NCBI GenBank assembly: GCA_021847165.1
Contig: JAJZUH010000007.1
Span: 17,816-23,607, forward strand
From: Pseudomonadota bacterium
Lineage (GTDB): Bacteria; Pseudomonadota; Gammaproteobacteria; Burkholderiales; Gallionellaceae
Reading direction: 5' to 3'
Length of the DNA: 5,792 nt
The notes under the pieces were generated by a model. It made no database searches, was not told the origin of the DNA, and saw nothing but the letters and a program-made list of their open reading frames with translations. Below, piece by piece: positions 1-5,792 of the stretch (positions are counted from its first letter, which is position 1; every line of letters starts with the position of its first letter). Both the position numbers and the translations under genes were made by a program.

Positions 1-684
1 CACCTTGACGATCTGGTCCACCGTCACATCGTCGTGGTTCGGATGCCAGCAGTCGTAATCGGTGACCATCGCCACCGTGGCGTAGCACAGCTCGGCCTCG
101 CGGGCGAGCTTGGCTTCCGGCATGTTGGTCATGCCGATCACGTCGCAGCCCCACTGGCGGTACAGCTCGGATTCGGCCAGGCTGCTGAACTGCGGGCCTT
201 CCATCACCAGGTAGGTGCCGCCGCGCATGGCCGGGATGCCAGCCTCCTTCGCTGCTGCCTCGATGTGGTCGCCCAAACGCTTGCACACCGGATGCGCCAT
301 GGAGACATGGGCCACGAGGCCCGTGCCGAAGAAGGATTTTTCGCGGGCGAAAGTGCGGTCGATGAACTGATCGACGATGACGAAGGTGCCGGGCGGCAGG
401 TGCTCGCGCAACGAGCCCACCGCGCTGACCGAGATGACATCGCTGACGCCGACGCGCTTGAGCACATCGATGTTGGCGCGGAAGTTGATCGCGGACGGCG
501 GGATCTTGTGGCCGCGGCCGTGGCGCGGCAGGAAGGCCAGCTTCACGCCGTGCAGTTCGCCGAACAGCAGCTCGTCGGACGGTGCGCCGAATGGCGATTC
601 GACCTTCTCCCAGCGTTTGTTGGTCAGCCCCTCGATGTCGTATACGCCGCTGCCGCCGATGATGCCGATGCTTGCCTGCCCCAT
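1..684 (-). CDS. mtnP: S-methyl-5'-thioadenosine phosphorylase, 3' end outside the window
   Basis: This cytosolic enzyme splits methylthioadenosine, a by-product of polyamine synthesis, with phosphate into adenine and 5-methylthioribose-1-phosphate, feeding methionine and purine salvage. The 228 codons present show the MTAP/PNP family landmarks in order: a Gly-rich phosphate loop GGSG (residues 10-13), RHGRGHKIPPSAINFRAN (54-71), SAVGSLRE (87-94), DQFIDRT (105-111), MEGPQFSS (161-168), MTNMPEAKLARE (185-196) and TDYDCW (208-213). The two Asp residues of TDYD (209 and 211) match the adenine-binding pair of MTAP, which argues for 6-aminopurine specificity rather than inosine/guanosine PNP. The ATG at 684-682 follows an AGGGAG ribosome site (694-689) by 4 nt, and the Gly-rich loop begins 9 residues in, so the start is well placed. 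The family is usually about 280 residues, so some 50-60 C-terminal codons lie beyond the left edge. Methylthioinosine phosphorylase is a less likely alternative. Confidence 0.93.
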   Translation of the reverse strand, partial: MGQASIGIIGGSGVYDIEGLTNKRWEKVESPFGAPSDELLFGELHGVKLAFLPRHGRGHKIPPSAINFRANIDVLKRVGVSDVISVSAVGSLREHLPPGTFVIVDQFIDRTFAREKSFFGTGLVAHVSMAHPVCKRLGDHIEAAAKEAGIPAMRGGTYLVMEGPQFSSLAESELYRQWGCDVIGMTNMPEAKLAREAELCYATVAMVTDYDCWHPNHDDVTVDQIVKV

Positions 685-715
685 GATGCTCCCTGCCCGA
701 TTGGAATAGGCCGGG

Positions 716-744
716 ATTGAAACAGGAAACCCCGTTTATCTCAA
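716..744 (-). promoter_or_regulatory. Candidate sigma70 promoter for mtnP
   Basis: Read on the minus strand, TTGAGA (744-739; 5 of 6 to the -35 consensus) is followed after exactly 17 bp by TTCAAT (721-716; 4 of 6 to the -10 consensus). Transcription would start near 708-709, leaving a leader of about 25 nt that contains the AGGGAG ribosome site of mtnP. The spacing and position are good and the -10 is mediocre. This is inferred from sequence match only. Confidence 0.4.
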
Positions 745-761
745 GGTCGGGAGGCGCACGA

Positions 762-790
762 TAGACAAGAAAGCCGCTCGGGCGTATCTT
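762..790 (+). promoter_or_regulatory. Candidate sigma70 promoter for copA
   Basis: TAGACA (762-767; 5 of 6 to the -35 consensus) and TATCTT (785-790; 4 of 6 to the -10 consensus) are separated by 17 bp. A start near 797 would leave a leader of about 26 nt before the copA ATG. The 17-bp spacer is not the stretched 19-20 bp spacer of CueR/MerR-type copper promoters, and no CueR-like dyad was seen over it. Copper control, if it exists, would therefore have to work another way. Inferred from sequence match only. Confidence 0.35.
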
Positions 791-810
791 TCCCACCGTA
801 TCTTTCCACG
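783..810 (+). repeat. 14-bp tandem repeat in the copA leader/promoter
   Basis: Two adjacent 14-bp units, 783-796 and 797-810, share the same first 11 bases, CGTATCTTTCC, and differ only in the last three (CAC against ACG). The first unit contains the candidate -10 hexamer TATCTT and the second places an identical hexamer 14 bp downstream. The second unit ends 12 nt before the copA start codon. It could be a duplicated operator half-site, a second weak -10, or a chance slippage product. Confidence 0.6.
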
Positions 811-822
811 AATCATTACCCC

Positions 823-3048
823 ATGTCCCAAGCCGAAAATCACGCCGACCTCCAGATCGTCGGCATGCGTTGCGCCTCCTGTTCCAGCCGCCTGGAAAAA
901 GCATTGAATCAATTACCTGAGGTCACTGCCGTGGTCAATCTGGCCACCGAAAAAGCCAGCGTGACGTTCGATCCCACGCTCACCAACGTGGATGAACTCA
1001 TCAAGACGGTGCGCGATACCGGTTTCGACGCCCATGTGACGCGCGACTTCGCCGCCGAAAAGGCGGACCGCCTCAAGGCCTACCAGCAGGAGAAGATCCG
1101 CTTCTATATCTCCCTGGCGCTCATCATGCCGATGGTGCTGGAGATGGCACTGATGCTGTTCGATGTGCACCTGATGATCCCGACCTGGGCGCAATGGGCG
1201 CTGGCGACGCCGGTGCAGTTCTGGATCGGCGCGCGCTTCTACCGCGGCGCCTGGGCCAGCCTGAGGCACGGCAGCGGCAACATGGACCTGCTGGTGGCGC
1301 TGGGCACCAGCGCCGCCTATTTCCTGAGCGTCGCCATCATCGTGTTCGACATCCATCAGCCGGTGTATTTCGAATCCAGCGCGGTGCTGATCACGCTGGT
1401 GCTGATGGGCAAGCTGCTGGAGGCCGGCGCCAAGGCCAGGGCTTCGGACGCCATCGAGAAACTGATCCAGCTGCAGCCCAAGGTCGCGCATGTGGAACGC
1501 GACGGCGAGATCCTCGATGTCTCCGCCGGCCAGTTGCGGCCGGACGACATCTTCATCGTGCGCCCCGGCGAGAACGTGCCGGTCGACGGCGTCGTGCTGG
1601 AAGGCCTGTCCACCATGGACGAGAGCATGCTCACCGGCGAAAGCATGCCGCAGACCAAGCAGGCGAACGACAAGGTGTATACCGCCACGCTCAACCATCA
1701 GGGCCTGCTCAAGTGCCGTGCGACCGCCGTCGGCAGCCATACCCAGCTGGCTGCGGTGGTGCGCCTGGTGGAACAGGCGCAAGGTTCCAAGGCGCCCATC
1801 CAGCGGCTGGCCGACAAGATCTCCGGCATCTTCGTGCCCGTCGTGCTGTTGCTTGCCGTTGCCACCCTCTTCATCTGGTACAAGGTCGACGGCGACCTGT
1901 CGTATGCGATCATCAATGCGGTGTCGGTGCTGGTGATCGCCTGTCCGTGCGCATTGGGCCTGGCCACGCCCGTCACCATCGTCGTCGCCAGCGGCCTGGC
2001 GGCACGCGAAGGGATACTGGTCAAGGATGCGGCAGCGCTGGAGCGCGCGCACAAGCTGTCGGTGCTGGTGCTGGACAAGACCGGCACGCTGACCGAAGGC
2101 AAACCCACCCTGACCGACCTGCGCCCCAGCGCCGCCAGCGGTGTCGGGGAACTGCTGCGCATCGCGGCCAGCCTCGCGCAGCATTCCACGCACCCGCTGT
2201 CCGGCGCGGTGATGGAATACGCGCAGGCCCAGGCCACCCTGCCCCTGCCAATCACCGAATTCGAAGAAGCCCCGGGCAGCGGCCTGAGCGCCAGGCTCGA
2301 CGGTGTCGTCTACCTGCTCGGCTCGCCGGCCTTCATCACCCGGCACGGCATCGCGCTGGACGAGCCGTCGATACTGGCCTTGCAGAAACAGGGGCGGACC
2401 GTGATCGCGGTCGCGCGCGAGCAGGTGCTGCTCGGCTACATCGCTTTCGCCGACAAGATACGCACCAGCAGCCGCATCGCCGTGGCTCGCATACGCAAGA
2501 TGGGCATCCGCGTGGTGATGCTGAGCGGCGACAACCAGGCTACCGCCCAGGCCATCGCGGCACAGGCCGGCATCGACGAATTCATCGCCGAGGTGTCGCC
2601 GCAGGACAAGGCGCGCTACGTCGGCTCGCTCAAGAACAGGAAGACGCTGGTCGGCATGGTCGGCGACGGCATCAACGATGCACCCGCGCTCGCCGCTGCC
2701 GATGTCAGCTTCGCCATGAAGAACGGCAGCGACATCGCCATCGAGGCGGCGGATATCACGCTGATGCGCAACGACCTCAACAGCGTGGCCGATGCCATCG
2801 ACCTGTCGCATGTCACGCTCTCCAAGATTCGCCAGAACCTGTTCTTCGCTTTCGCCTACAACGTACTGGGCATCCCGCTGGCCGGCATCGGCCTGCTCAA
2901 CCCGATGATCGCCGGCGGCGCGATGGCGATGAGCTCGGTATCGGTGGTCAGCAATGCGCTGCTGCTGAAGCAATGGCGGCCCGGCACCTCCGGCCCGGCA
3001 CCAGACCAGACCGACGCAGCAGGTACCGACACCGCTCGCGCCACCTGA
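823..3048 (+). CDS. copA: Cu(+)-exporting P1B-type ATPase
   Basis: This inner-membrane pump uses ATP to export Cu(+) (or Ag(+)) from the cytoplasm. Its 741 residues hold every landmark. One N-terminal HMA domain has GMRCASC (Cys17 and Cys20). Membrane helices lie near 93-113, 121-139, 153-177, 182-200, 333-354, 361-388, 671-691 and 693-716. TGES of the actuator domain is at 271-274, the CPC ion site at 374-376, DKTGT with phosphorylated Asp418 at 418-422, the nucleotide-domain HP pair at 457-458, and GDGIND at 614-619. YN (679-680) in helix 7 and MxxSS (701-705) in helix 8 are the Cu(+)-specific P1B-1 signatures. There is one HMA domain where E. coli CopA has two. A 22-residue Pro/Ala/Thr-rich tail follows the last helix. 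No Shine-Dalgarno is visible before the ATG, but no other in-frame start is close and the HMA motif begins 13 residues in. No copper chaperone or regulator gene is adjacent. Confidence 0.96.
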   Translation: MSQAENHADLQIVGMRCASCSSRLEKALNQLPEVTAVVNLATEKASVTFDPTLTNVDELIKTVRDTGFDAHVTRDFAAEKADRLKAYQQEKIRFYISLALIMPMVLEMALMLFDVHLMIPTWAQWALATPVQFWIGARFYRGAWASLRHGSGNMDLLVALGTSAAYFLSVAIIVFDIHQPVYFESSAVLITLVLMGKLLEAGAKARASDAIEKLIQLQPKVAHVERDGEILDVSAGQLRPDDIFIVRPGENVPVDGVVLEGLSTMDESMLTGESMPQTKQANDKVYTATLNHQGLLKCRATAVGSHTQLAAVVRLVEQAQGSKAPIQRLADKISGIFVPVVLLLAVATLFIWYKVDGDLSYAIINAVSVLVIACPCALGLATPVTIVVASGLAAREGILVKDAAALERAHKLSVLVLDKTGTLTEGKPTLTDLRPSAASGVGELLRIAASLAQHSTHPLSGAVMEYAQAQATLPLPITEFEEAPGSGLSARLDGVVYLLGSPAFITRHGIALDEPSILALQKQGRTVIAVAREQVLLGYIAFADKIRTSSRIAVARIRKMGIRVVMLSGDNQATAQAIAAQAGIDEFIAEVSPQDKARYVGSLKNRKTLVGMVGDGINDAPALAAADVSFAMKNGSDIAIEAADITLMRNDLNSVADAIDLSHVTLSKIRQNLFFAFAYNVLGIPLAGIGLLNPMIAGGAMAMSSVSVVSNALLLKQWRPGTSGPAPDQTDAAGTDTARAT

Positions 3049-3069
3049 GCCGCGTCATCCCGCAATGAG

Positions 3070-3091
3070 AACGGGGGCTTGCGCCCCCGTT
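3070..3091. terminator. Hairpin between convergent genes, possible shared terminator
   Basis: AACGGGGGC (3070-3078) pairs perfectly with GCCCCCGTT (3083-3091) around a TTGC loop, a very stable 9-bp stem. It lies 21 nt after the copA stop and 29 nt after the stop of the convergent coiled-coil gene, which is where a terminator serving both strands would sit. No T-run follows on either strand, so it is not a textbook intrinsic terminator. It may instead protect transcript 3' ends or work with Rho. Confidence 0.55.
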
Positions 3092-3120
3092 GCCAACTAC
3101 CTGCGACAACCCGCCTGCCG

Positions 3121-5712
3121 CTAGAATTCCTTTTCTGACCGCCCCTGCGCTGCCGGCATCGCGGGCGATGTCGCCAGTTCGGCGGTCAGCTTCAGGTCGT
3201 TCATTGCCGCCTCCTGCCGGGGAGCGAACTGTGCAACCACGATACCGCTGCTGCCGGCGACCTTCTCCGGCCTCGCATTCGAGCTCATGCCGCCGAACCA
3301 CAGGCCCACGCTGAACAGCAGCGACGCCGCCAGGGCGACCTGGGTGAAGCGATTGATGCGATGGGTCTTGCTCAGCCTTTGCAGCAACTTGCCGGTCTCC
3401 AGCCTGGACTTGGCCTGGTACAGCTCTTCGCGCACCTCCTCGCTCAGGCCGCGTTCCAGCGCTTCGCTCTCGTGCAGCGCAGCGATGGCCTCCTCCTCGA
3501 TCTTCATCTTTTCCCGCACGGTCTGCTGCGCCAGCAGCTCGGCGAATTCGCGCTGGCGCGCCAGTTCGGCCATCTGCCGTTCCGCCGCGATGCGTTCCTC
3601 GACGGCTTCGACGGCACGGCGCTCTGCTTGCAGACGCTCCGATTCGGCAGCGGCCAGCTGCTCTTCGGCTGCGCGCTGCTGTTGCTGCATCGAAAGTTGC
3701 TCTTCTTCCATGGCCAGATGCTGTTGCTCCAGCGCCAGCTGGGCCGCTTCTTCGCGCTCGCGCTCGGCGATGAGCAGCTTGTTTTCTTCGGCGATTGCGA
3801 TGCGCTGGCGCACCAGCGCGGCCACGCGCTCGGTCGCGGCGCGCTCTTCCGCATCCCTGTCCTGCTGATCCTGCAGGAACTGTGCGGTTTCCCTGCGCTC
3901 GCGTTCTTCGATGCGGCGTTTGGCCTCTTCCGCCGCGGCCATGCGCTGACGCGCCTGCATCACTGCAAGCGTTTCGGCCTGCAACGCTTCTTCTTCCGCT
4001 TTGGTGGTGCGCGCCAGCGACTCGACCTTCAGCTTGGCCATGTTGATGGCACGGAGCTCCGCTTCTTCCTGTGCCTTCGTGGCGGCAACGATTTCTTCAG
4101 CCAAAGCCTGTTTGGCGGCGGCGACCTCCTGGGCTCGCACTTCGACGGCGATGCGCTCGTTGTCCGCCTCGATGGCGCGCAATTCGGCATCCATGCGCAG
4201 CGTGATCTGCTCGATGGCCGCATTCTCGGAGGCCAGCTTGGCCGCAGCCACCCGGGCCGCCTCTTCGTCCAGGGCCTGCCTTTGTCTGGCCGCCTCCGCC
4301 GCCAGCCGCTCCGCATCGGTGCGTTGCTGCAGCGCGTCCACCGCGGCCTGTTCCGCCGCCAGCCGTTCTTCCGCAGCCAGGCAGGATTCCACCATCAATT
4401 GCGCGCGCCGTTCGGCCAAAGGCAGGGCGGCGTTGAGGGCATCCAGCTTCTTCTGCAGTTCGTATGTCTTCAGTTCGTCGGCGTGGGCTTGCGCCTGTTC
4501 TGCGGCGAACAATTCCTTTTCCAGTTCGGCCTTGCCTTCGGCGATGCTCCTCGCGCATTCGGCCATCTCGAAGCGCTGGTGGGCCTGCTCGATCGCTTCC
4601 GCCTCGGCATGCACCTGCAGCTCGATGGCATGCGAAGCGCGCATATCGGCTTCGGCACGCTGTTGCGCCAGAACCATCAATTCGCGCTCGGCTTGCAGCT
4701 TGACCTCGGCGGCCCGCTTGGCCTGCTCCTCGACGGCCAGCAGGTCGCGCGCTTCCAGTTCGATCTGTTTCAACACCTCGTTCGCCGCCTCGCGCTCCTT
4801 GATGGCAAGCTGTTCGGCTTCCACACGCGATTCGAGCAGCTTCAGCATCTCCTGTTCGGCCTGCAGCTTGCGTTCCGCCGCCAGGCGCTCTTCCTGTTCG
4901 GCGGCAAGCGCCATCCGGGCGATCTCCGCCGCTTTCAGTTCGGCCTCCACGCGTGCGCCGGCTTCGGCCTGGGCCTGCTGCTCGATCCTGATGCGCAGCT
5001 CCACTTCCTGTGCGGCCTTGCGCTCCTGCTCCACTTTGGCCATCGCGGCACGCTCGGCCTCCAGTTCCGCCGCCACGCGGGCCTGGGTCTCGGCCAGCAC
5101 CTGCATTTCGGCACGCACGCGCGCATTCATCGCCTCCTGCGCCGAATTCTCGGCCGCCAGCTTGGCATTGATCATCGCCATCGCTTCCTTCTCGGCCTTG
5201 AGCTTGCCCTGCATGGACTGGGTCAGCGCCTCTTCGGTGCGCGCCTTTTCCTGTGCCAGCAAGGCGGCTTCGCGCTCCAATTGCGCCTGCTGTTCGAGTT
5301 CGTTGCGCAGGCGCTGCTCGGCGGCCTGGCGCTGCTCCAGCTCGGCCTGCGCCTGCCGCTCAGCCGCCAGCTTTTCATTCACCGCATCGGCCAGCCGCTC
5401 TTCCGCCTTTTTCTTGGCATATACCGCCGCCGCCAGTTCGCGTTCCTGCTCCAGGCGCGCCTGGATTTCGCTGGTCAGCTCCGCTTCGGCGCGGGTGCGC
5501 GCCTCGATCTGTTCGGTCAGTTCGCTTTCCTGCCGCACCTTGCCCTGCAGGATCGCGCGCGCATGGGCTTCGGCACGGGCCCGTGCCTGCACCGCCAGCT
5601 GGGCCTCGATCTCGGCCTCGATACGGCCGCGCGATTCCAGTATCGCTTCGGATTCGATGGGGCTTTCTTCGCCACGGGAAGAAACCAACCGGATGTTTTT
5701 CTGTGCTGACAT
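3121..5712 (-). CDS. Long helical repeat protein with one C-terminal membrane anchor, unknown family
   Basis: I do not recognise this 863-residue protein. Residues 1-29 are a short polar head. Residues 30 to about 770 are an unbroken Ala/Glu/Gln/Arg/Lys-rich stretch with no Gly/Pro-rich breaks and no globular domain signature, built from 14-residue repeats with Lys/Arg at position 1 and usually Glu at position 5, an i/i+4 pair that favours a helix. Residues 789-809 form one hydrophobic helix, preceded by Lys782, Arg785 and Arg788, so the positive-inside rule puts the long helix in the cytoplasm and the last 54 residues in the periplasm. There is no signal peptide and only two cysteines (386 and 444). 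The start at 5712 is chosen over an upstream in-frame ATG (5748) because GAGGTGG lies just before it. Its composition resembles TolA, but the topology is the reverse. It ends convergently to copA. A scaffold, filament or membrane-tether role is a guess. Confidence 0.85.
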   Translation of the reverse strand: MSAQKNIRLVSSRGEESPIESEAILESRGRIEAEIEAQLAVQARARAEAHARAILQGKVRQESELTEQIEARTRAEAELTSEIQARLEQERELAAAVYAKKKAEERLADAVNEKLAAERQAQAELEQRQAAEQRLRNELEQQAQLEREAALLAQEKARTEEALTQSMQGKLKAEKEAMAMINAKLAAENSAQEAMNARVRAEMQVLAETQARVAAELEAERAAMAKVEQERKAAQEVELRIRIEQQAQAEAGARVEAELKAAEIARMALAAEQEERLAAERKLQAEQEMLKLLESRVEAEQLAIKEREAANEVLKQIELEARDLLAVEEQAKRAAEVKLQAERELMVLAQQRAEADMRASHAIELQVHAEAEAIEQAHQRFEMAECARSIAEGKAELEKELFAAEQAQAHADELKTYELQKKLDALNAALPLAERRAQLMVESCLAAEERLAAEQAAVDALQQRTDAERLAAEAARQRQALDEEAARVAAAKLASENAAIEQITLRMDAELRAIEADNERIAVEVRAQEVAAAKQALAEEIVAATKAQEEAELRAINMAKLKVESLARTTKAEEEALQAETLAVMQARQRMAAAEEAKRRIEERERRETAQFLQDQQDRDAEERAATERVAALVRQRIAIAEENKLLIAEREREEAAQLALEQQHLAMEEEQLSMQQQQRAAEEQLAAAESERLQAERRAVEAVEERIAAERQMAELARQREFAELLAQQTVREKMKIEEEAIAALHESEALERGLSEEVREELYQAKSRLETGKLLQRLSKTHRINRFTQVALAASLLFSVGLWFGGMSSNARPEKVAGSSGIVVAQFAPRQEAAMNDLKLTAELATSPAMPAAQGRSEKEF
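3427..3804 (-). repeat. Second block of 14-residue repeats, register shifted by 5 residues
   Basis: Residues 637-762 continue the same 14-residue pattern but out of step with the first block. Units begin at 637 (RIAIAEE), 651 (REREE), 665, 679, 693 (RLQAE), 707 (RIAAE), 721 (REFAE), 735 (KMKIE) and 749. Lys/Arg at position 1 is kept in six of nine units. The offset relative to the first block is 5 residues. Confidence 0.65.
3739..3951 (-). repeat. Internal duplication of about 47 residues (141 bp)
   Basis: Residues 588-611 (3880-3951) and 635-658 (3739-3810) align without gaps, with about 16 of 24 positions identical. Both begin RQR and share AEE, K, I, ERER/REER-like and AQ elements at the same spacing. 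The offset of 47 residues equals three 14-residue units plus 5, which is the amount by which the repeat register shifts here. The copies have clearly diverged, so the event is not recent. Confidence 0.55.
3862..5625 (-). repeat. Main block of 42 tandem 14-residue (42-bp) repeats
   Basis: Residues 30-617 of the coiled-coil protein fall into 42 consecutive 14-residue units with no insertion or deletion. Position 1 is Lys or Arg in 34 of the 42 units by my count; position 4 is often Ala and position 5 usually Glu, giving a core like [KR][LV]xAE. Clear examples are KLAAE at residues 114, 184 and (as RLAAE) 450, RVEAE at 254 and 296, and RVAAE at 212. Exceptions cluster near residues 310-337 and 366-449. 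Fourteen residues equal two heptads, and 42 bp equal four turns of B-DNA. Confidence 0.8.
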
Positions 5713-5715
5713 GTT

Positions 5716-5722
5716 CCACCTC
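5716..5722 (-). promoter_or_regulatory. Ribosome-binding site that fixes the start of the coiled-coil gene
   Basis: Read on the minus strand, GAGGTGG (5722-5716) sits 3 nt before the ATG at 5712-5710; counted from the GAGGT core the spacing is 5 nt. No such motif precedes the longer in-frame ATG at 5748, so translation most likely begins at 5712. Confidence 0.75.
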
Positions 5723-5733
5723 TTTCGCGTTGT

Positions 5734-5749
5734 GATGCCCAAGGGCATC
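5734..5749 (-). promoter_or_regulatory. Palindrome/hairpin in the leader of the coiled-coil gene
   Basis: GATGCCC (5734-5740) and GGGCATC (5743-5749) form a perfect 7-bp inverted repeat around two bases; folded as RNA it would be a 6-bp stem with a 4-nt loop. It ends 11 nt upstream of the ribosome site. It could be a repressor operator or an mRNA hairpin affecting translation or stability. Further upstream (5750-5792) only a weak TACTTT -10-like hexamer (5766-5761) was seen, without a convincing -35, and the window then ends. Confidence 0.45.
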
Positions 5750-5792
5750 GGCTCGACGCTAAAGTAACAGGTAGAGGCCAGCCTGAAATGCG

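Noticed and set aside
34..720. 228-codon plus-strand open frame at the left edge
   Set aside because: It is antisense to mtnP, whose conserved MTAP motifs show that the minus strand is coding.
685..822. CueR/MerR-type copper operator between mtnP and copA
   Set aside because: I looked for an ACCTTCC...GGAAGGT-like dyad and a 19-20 bp promoter spacer and found neither.
913..2973. 686-codon minus-strand open frame opposite copA
   Set aside because: It is rich in His/Asp/Arg/Gln/Gly with no recognisable motif, and copA on the plus strand carries every P1B ATPase signature. It is a shadow of GC-rich codon use.
1194..3068. 624-codon plus-strand frame overlapping copA in another frame
   Set aside because: Its product is an Arg/Gly/Ala/His-rich low-complexity string typical of an out-of-frame reading of a GC-rich gene.
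3862..5625. CRISPR array or DNA-level satellite as the explanation of the 42-bp period
   Set aside because: The units are diverged in base sequence and conserved at protein positions, with no identical repeats or unique spacers, so the period is that of a coding repeat.
3121..5712. Naming the coiled-coil protein TolA
   Set aside because: The resemblance is compositional only. TolA has an N-terminal anchor, a periplasmic rod and a folded C-terminal domain; here the anchor is near the C-terminus and no such domain follows.
3361..5767. Very long plus-strand open frames (782 and 588 codons) opposite the coiled-coil gene
   Set aside because: They mirror the repetitive Ala/Glu/Gln codons of the minus-strand gene, which rarely yield stops on the opposite strand. 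Their products are Phe/Leu/Gln/Gly/His-rich or Ser/Ala/Arg-rich with no domains, while the minus-strand frame has a good ribosome site, regular repeats and a membrane anchor.

Overview
The window carries three protein genes and short regulatory regions between them. The DNA is GC-rich. The mix of a MTAP-type phosphorylase and a one-HMA-domain copper ATPase fits a proteobacterium; a beta-proteobacterium is my guess, but nothing here fixes the taxon. No RNA gene, CRISPR array, insertion sequence or tRNA-linked integration site was seen.

Layout: positions 1-684 (minus strand) hold the 5' 228 codons of an S-methyl-5'-thioadenosine phosphorylase gene (mtnP) that runs off the left edge. A 138-bp divergent intergenic region (685-822) separates it from copA. 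Each of the two genes has its own sigma70-like promoter candidate there, and a 14-bp tandem repeat sits just ahead of copA. copA (823-3048, plus strand) encodes a complete 741-residue Cu(+)-exporting P1B-type ATPase. A perfect 9-bp hairpin (3070-3091) lies in the 72-bp gap between copA and the convergent third gene.

The third gene (3121-5712, minus strand) is the unusual part. It encodes an 863-residue protein that is almost entirely one Ala/Glu/Gln/Arg-rich helix, with a single membrane segment near the C-terminus and a short tail of about 54 residues. It is built on a strict 14-residue (42-bp) repeat, with Lys/Arg at position 1 and usually Glu at position 5. I followed this repeat in one register for 42 consecutive units (residues 30-617). 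It then continues in a register shifted by 5 residues, and a 47-residue internal duplication accounts for the shift. I do not recognise the family. The predicted topology is a cytoplasmic rod up to roughly 110 nm long, held in the inner membrane by its C-terminal end.

The three genes do not look like one pathway. MtnP belongs to methionine/purine salvage, CopA to copper efflux, and the rod protein looks structural. Their divergent and convergent arrangement means none is in an operon with another inside this window.
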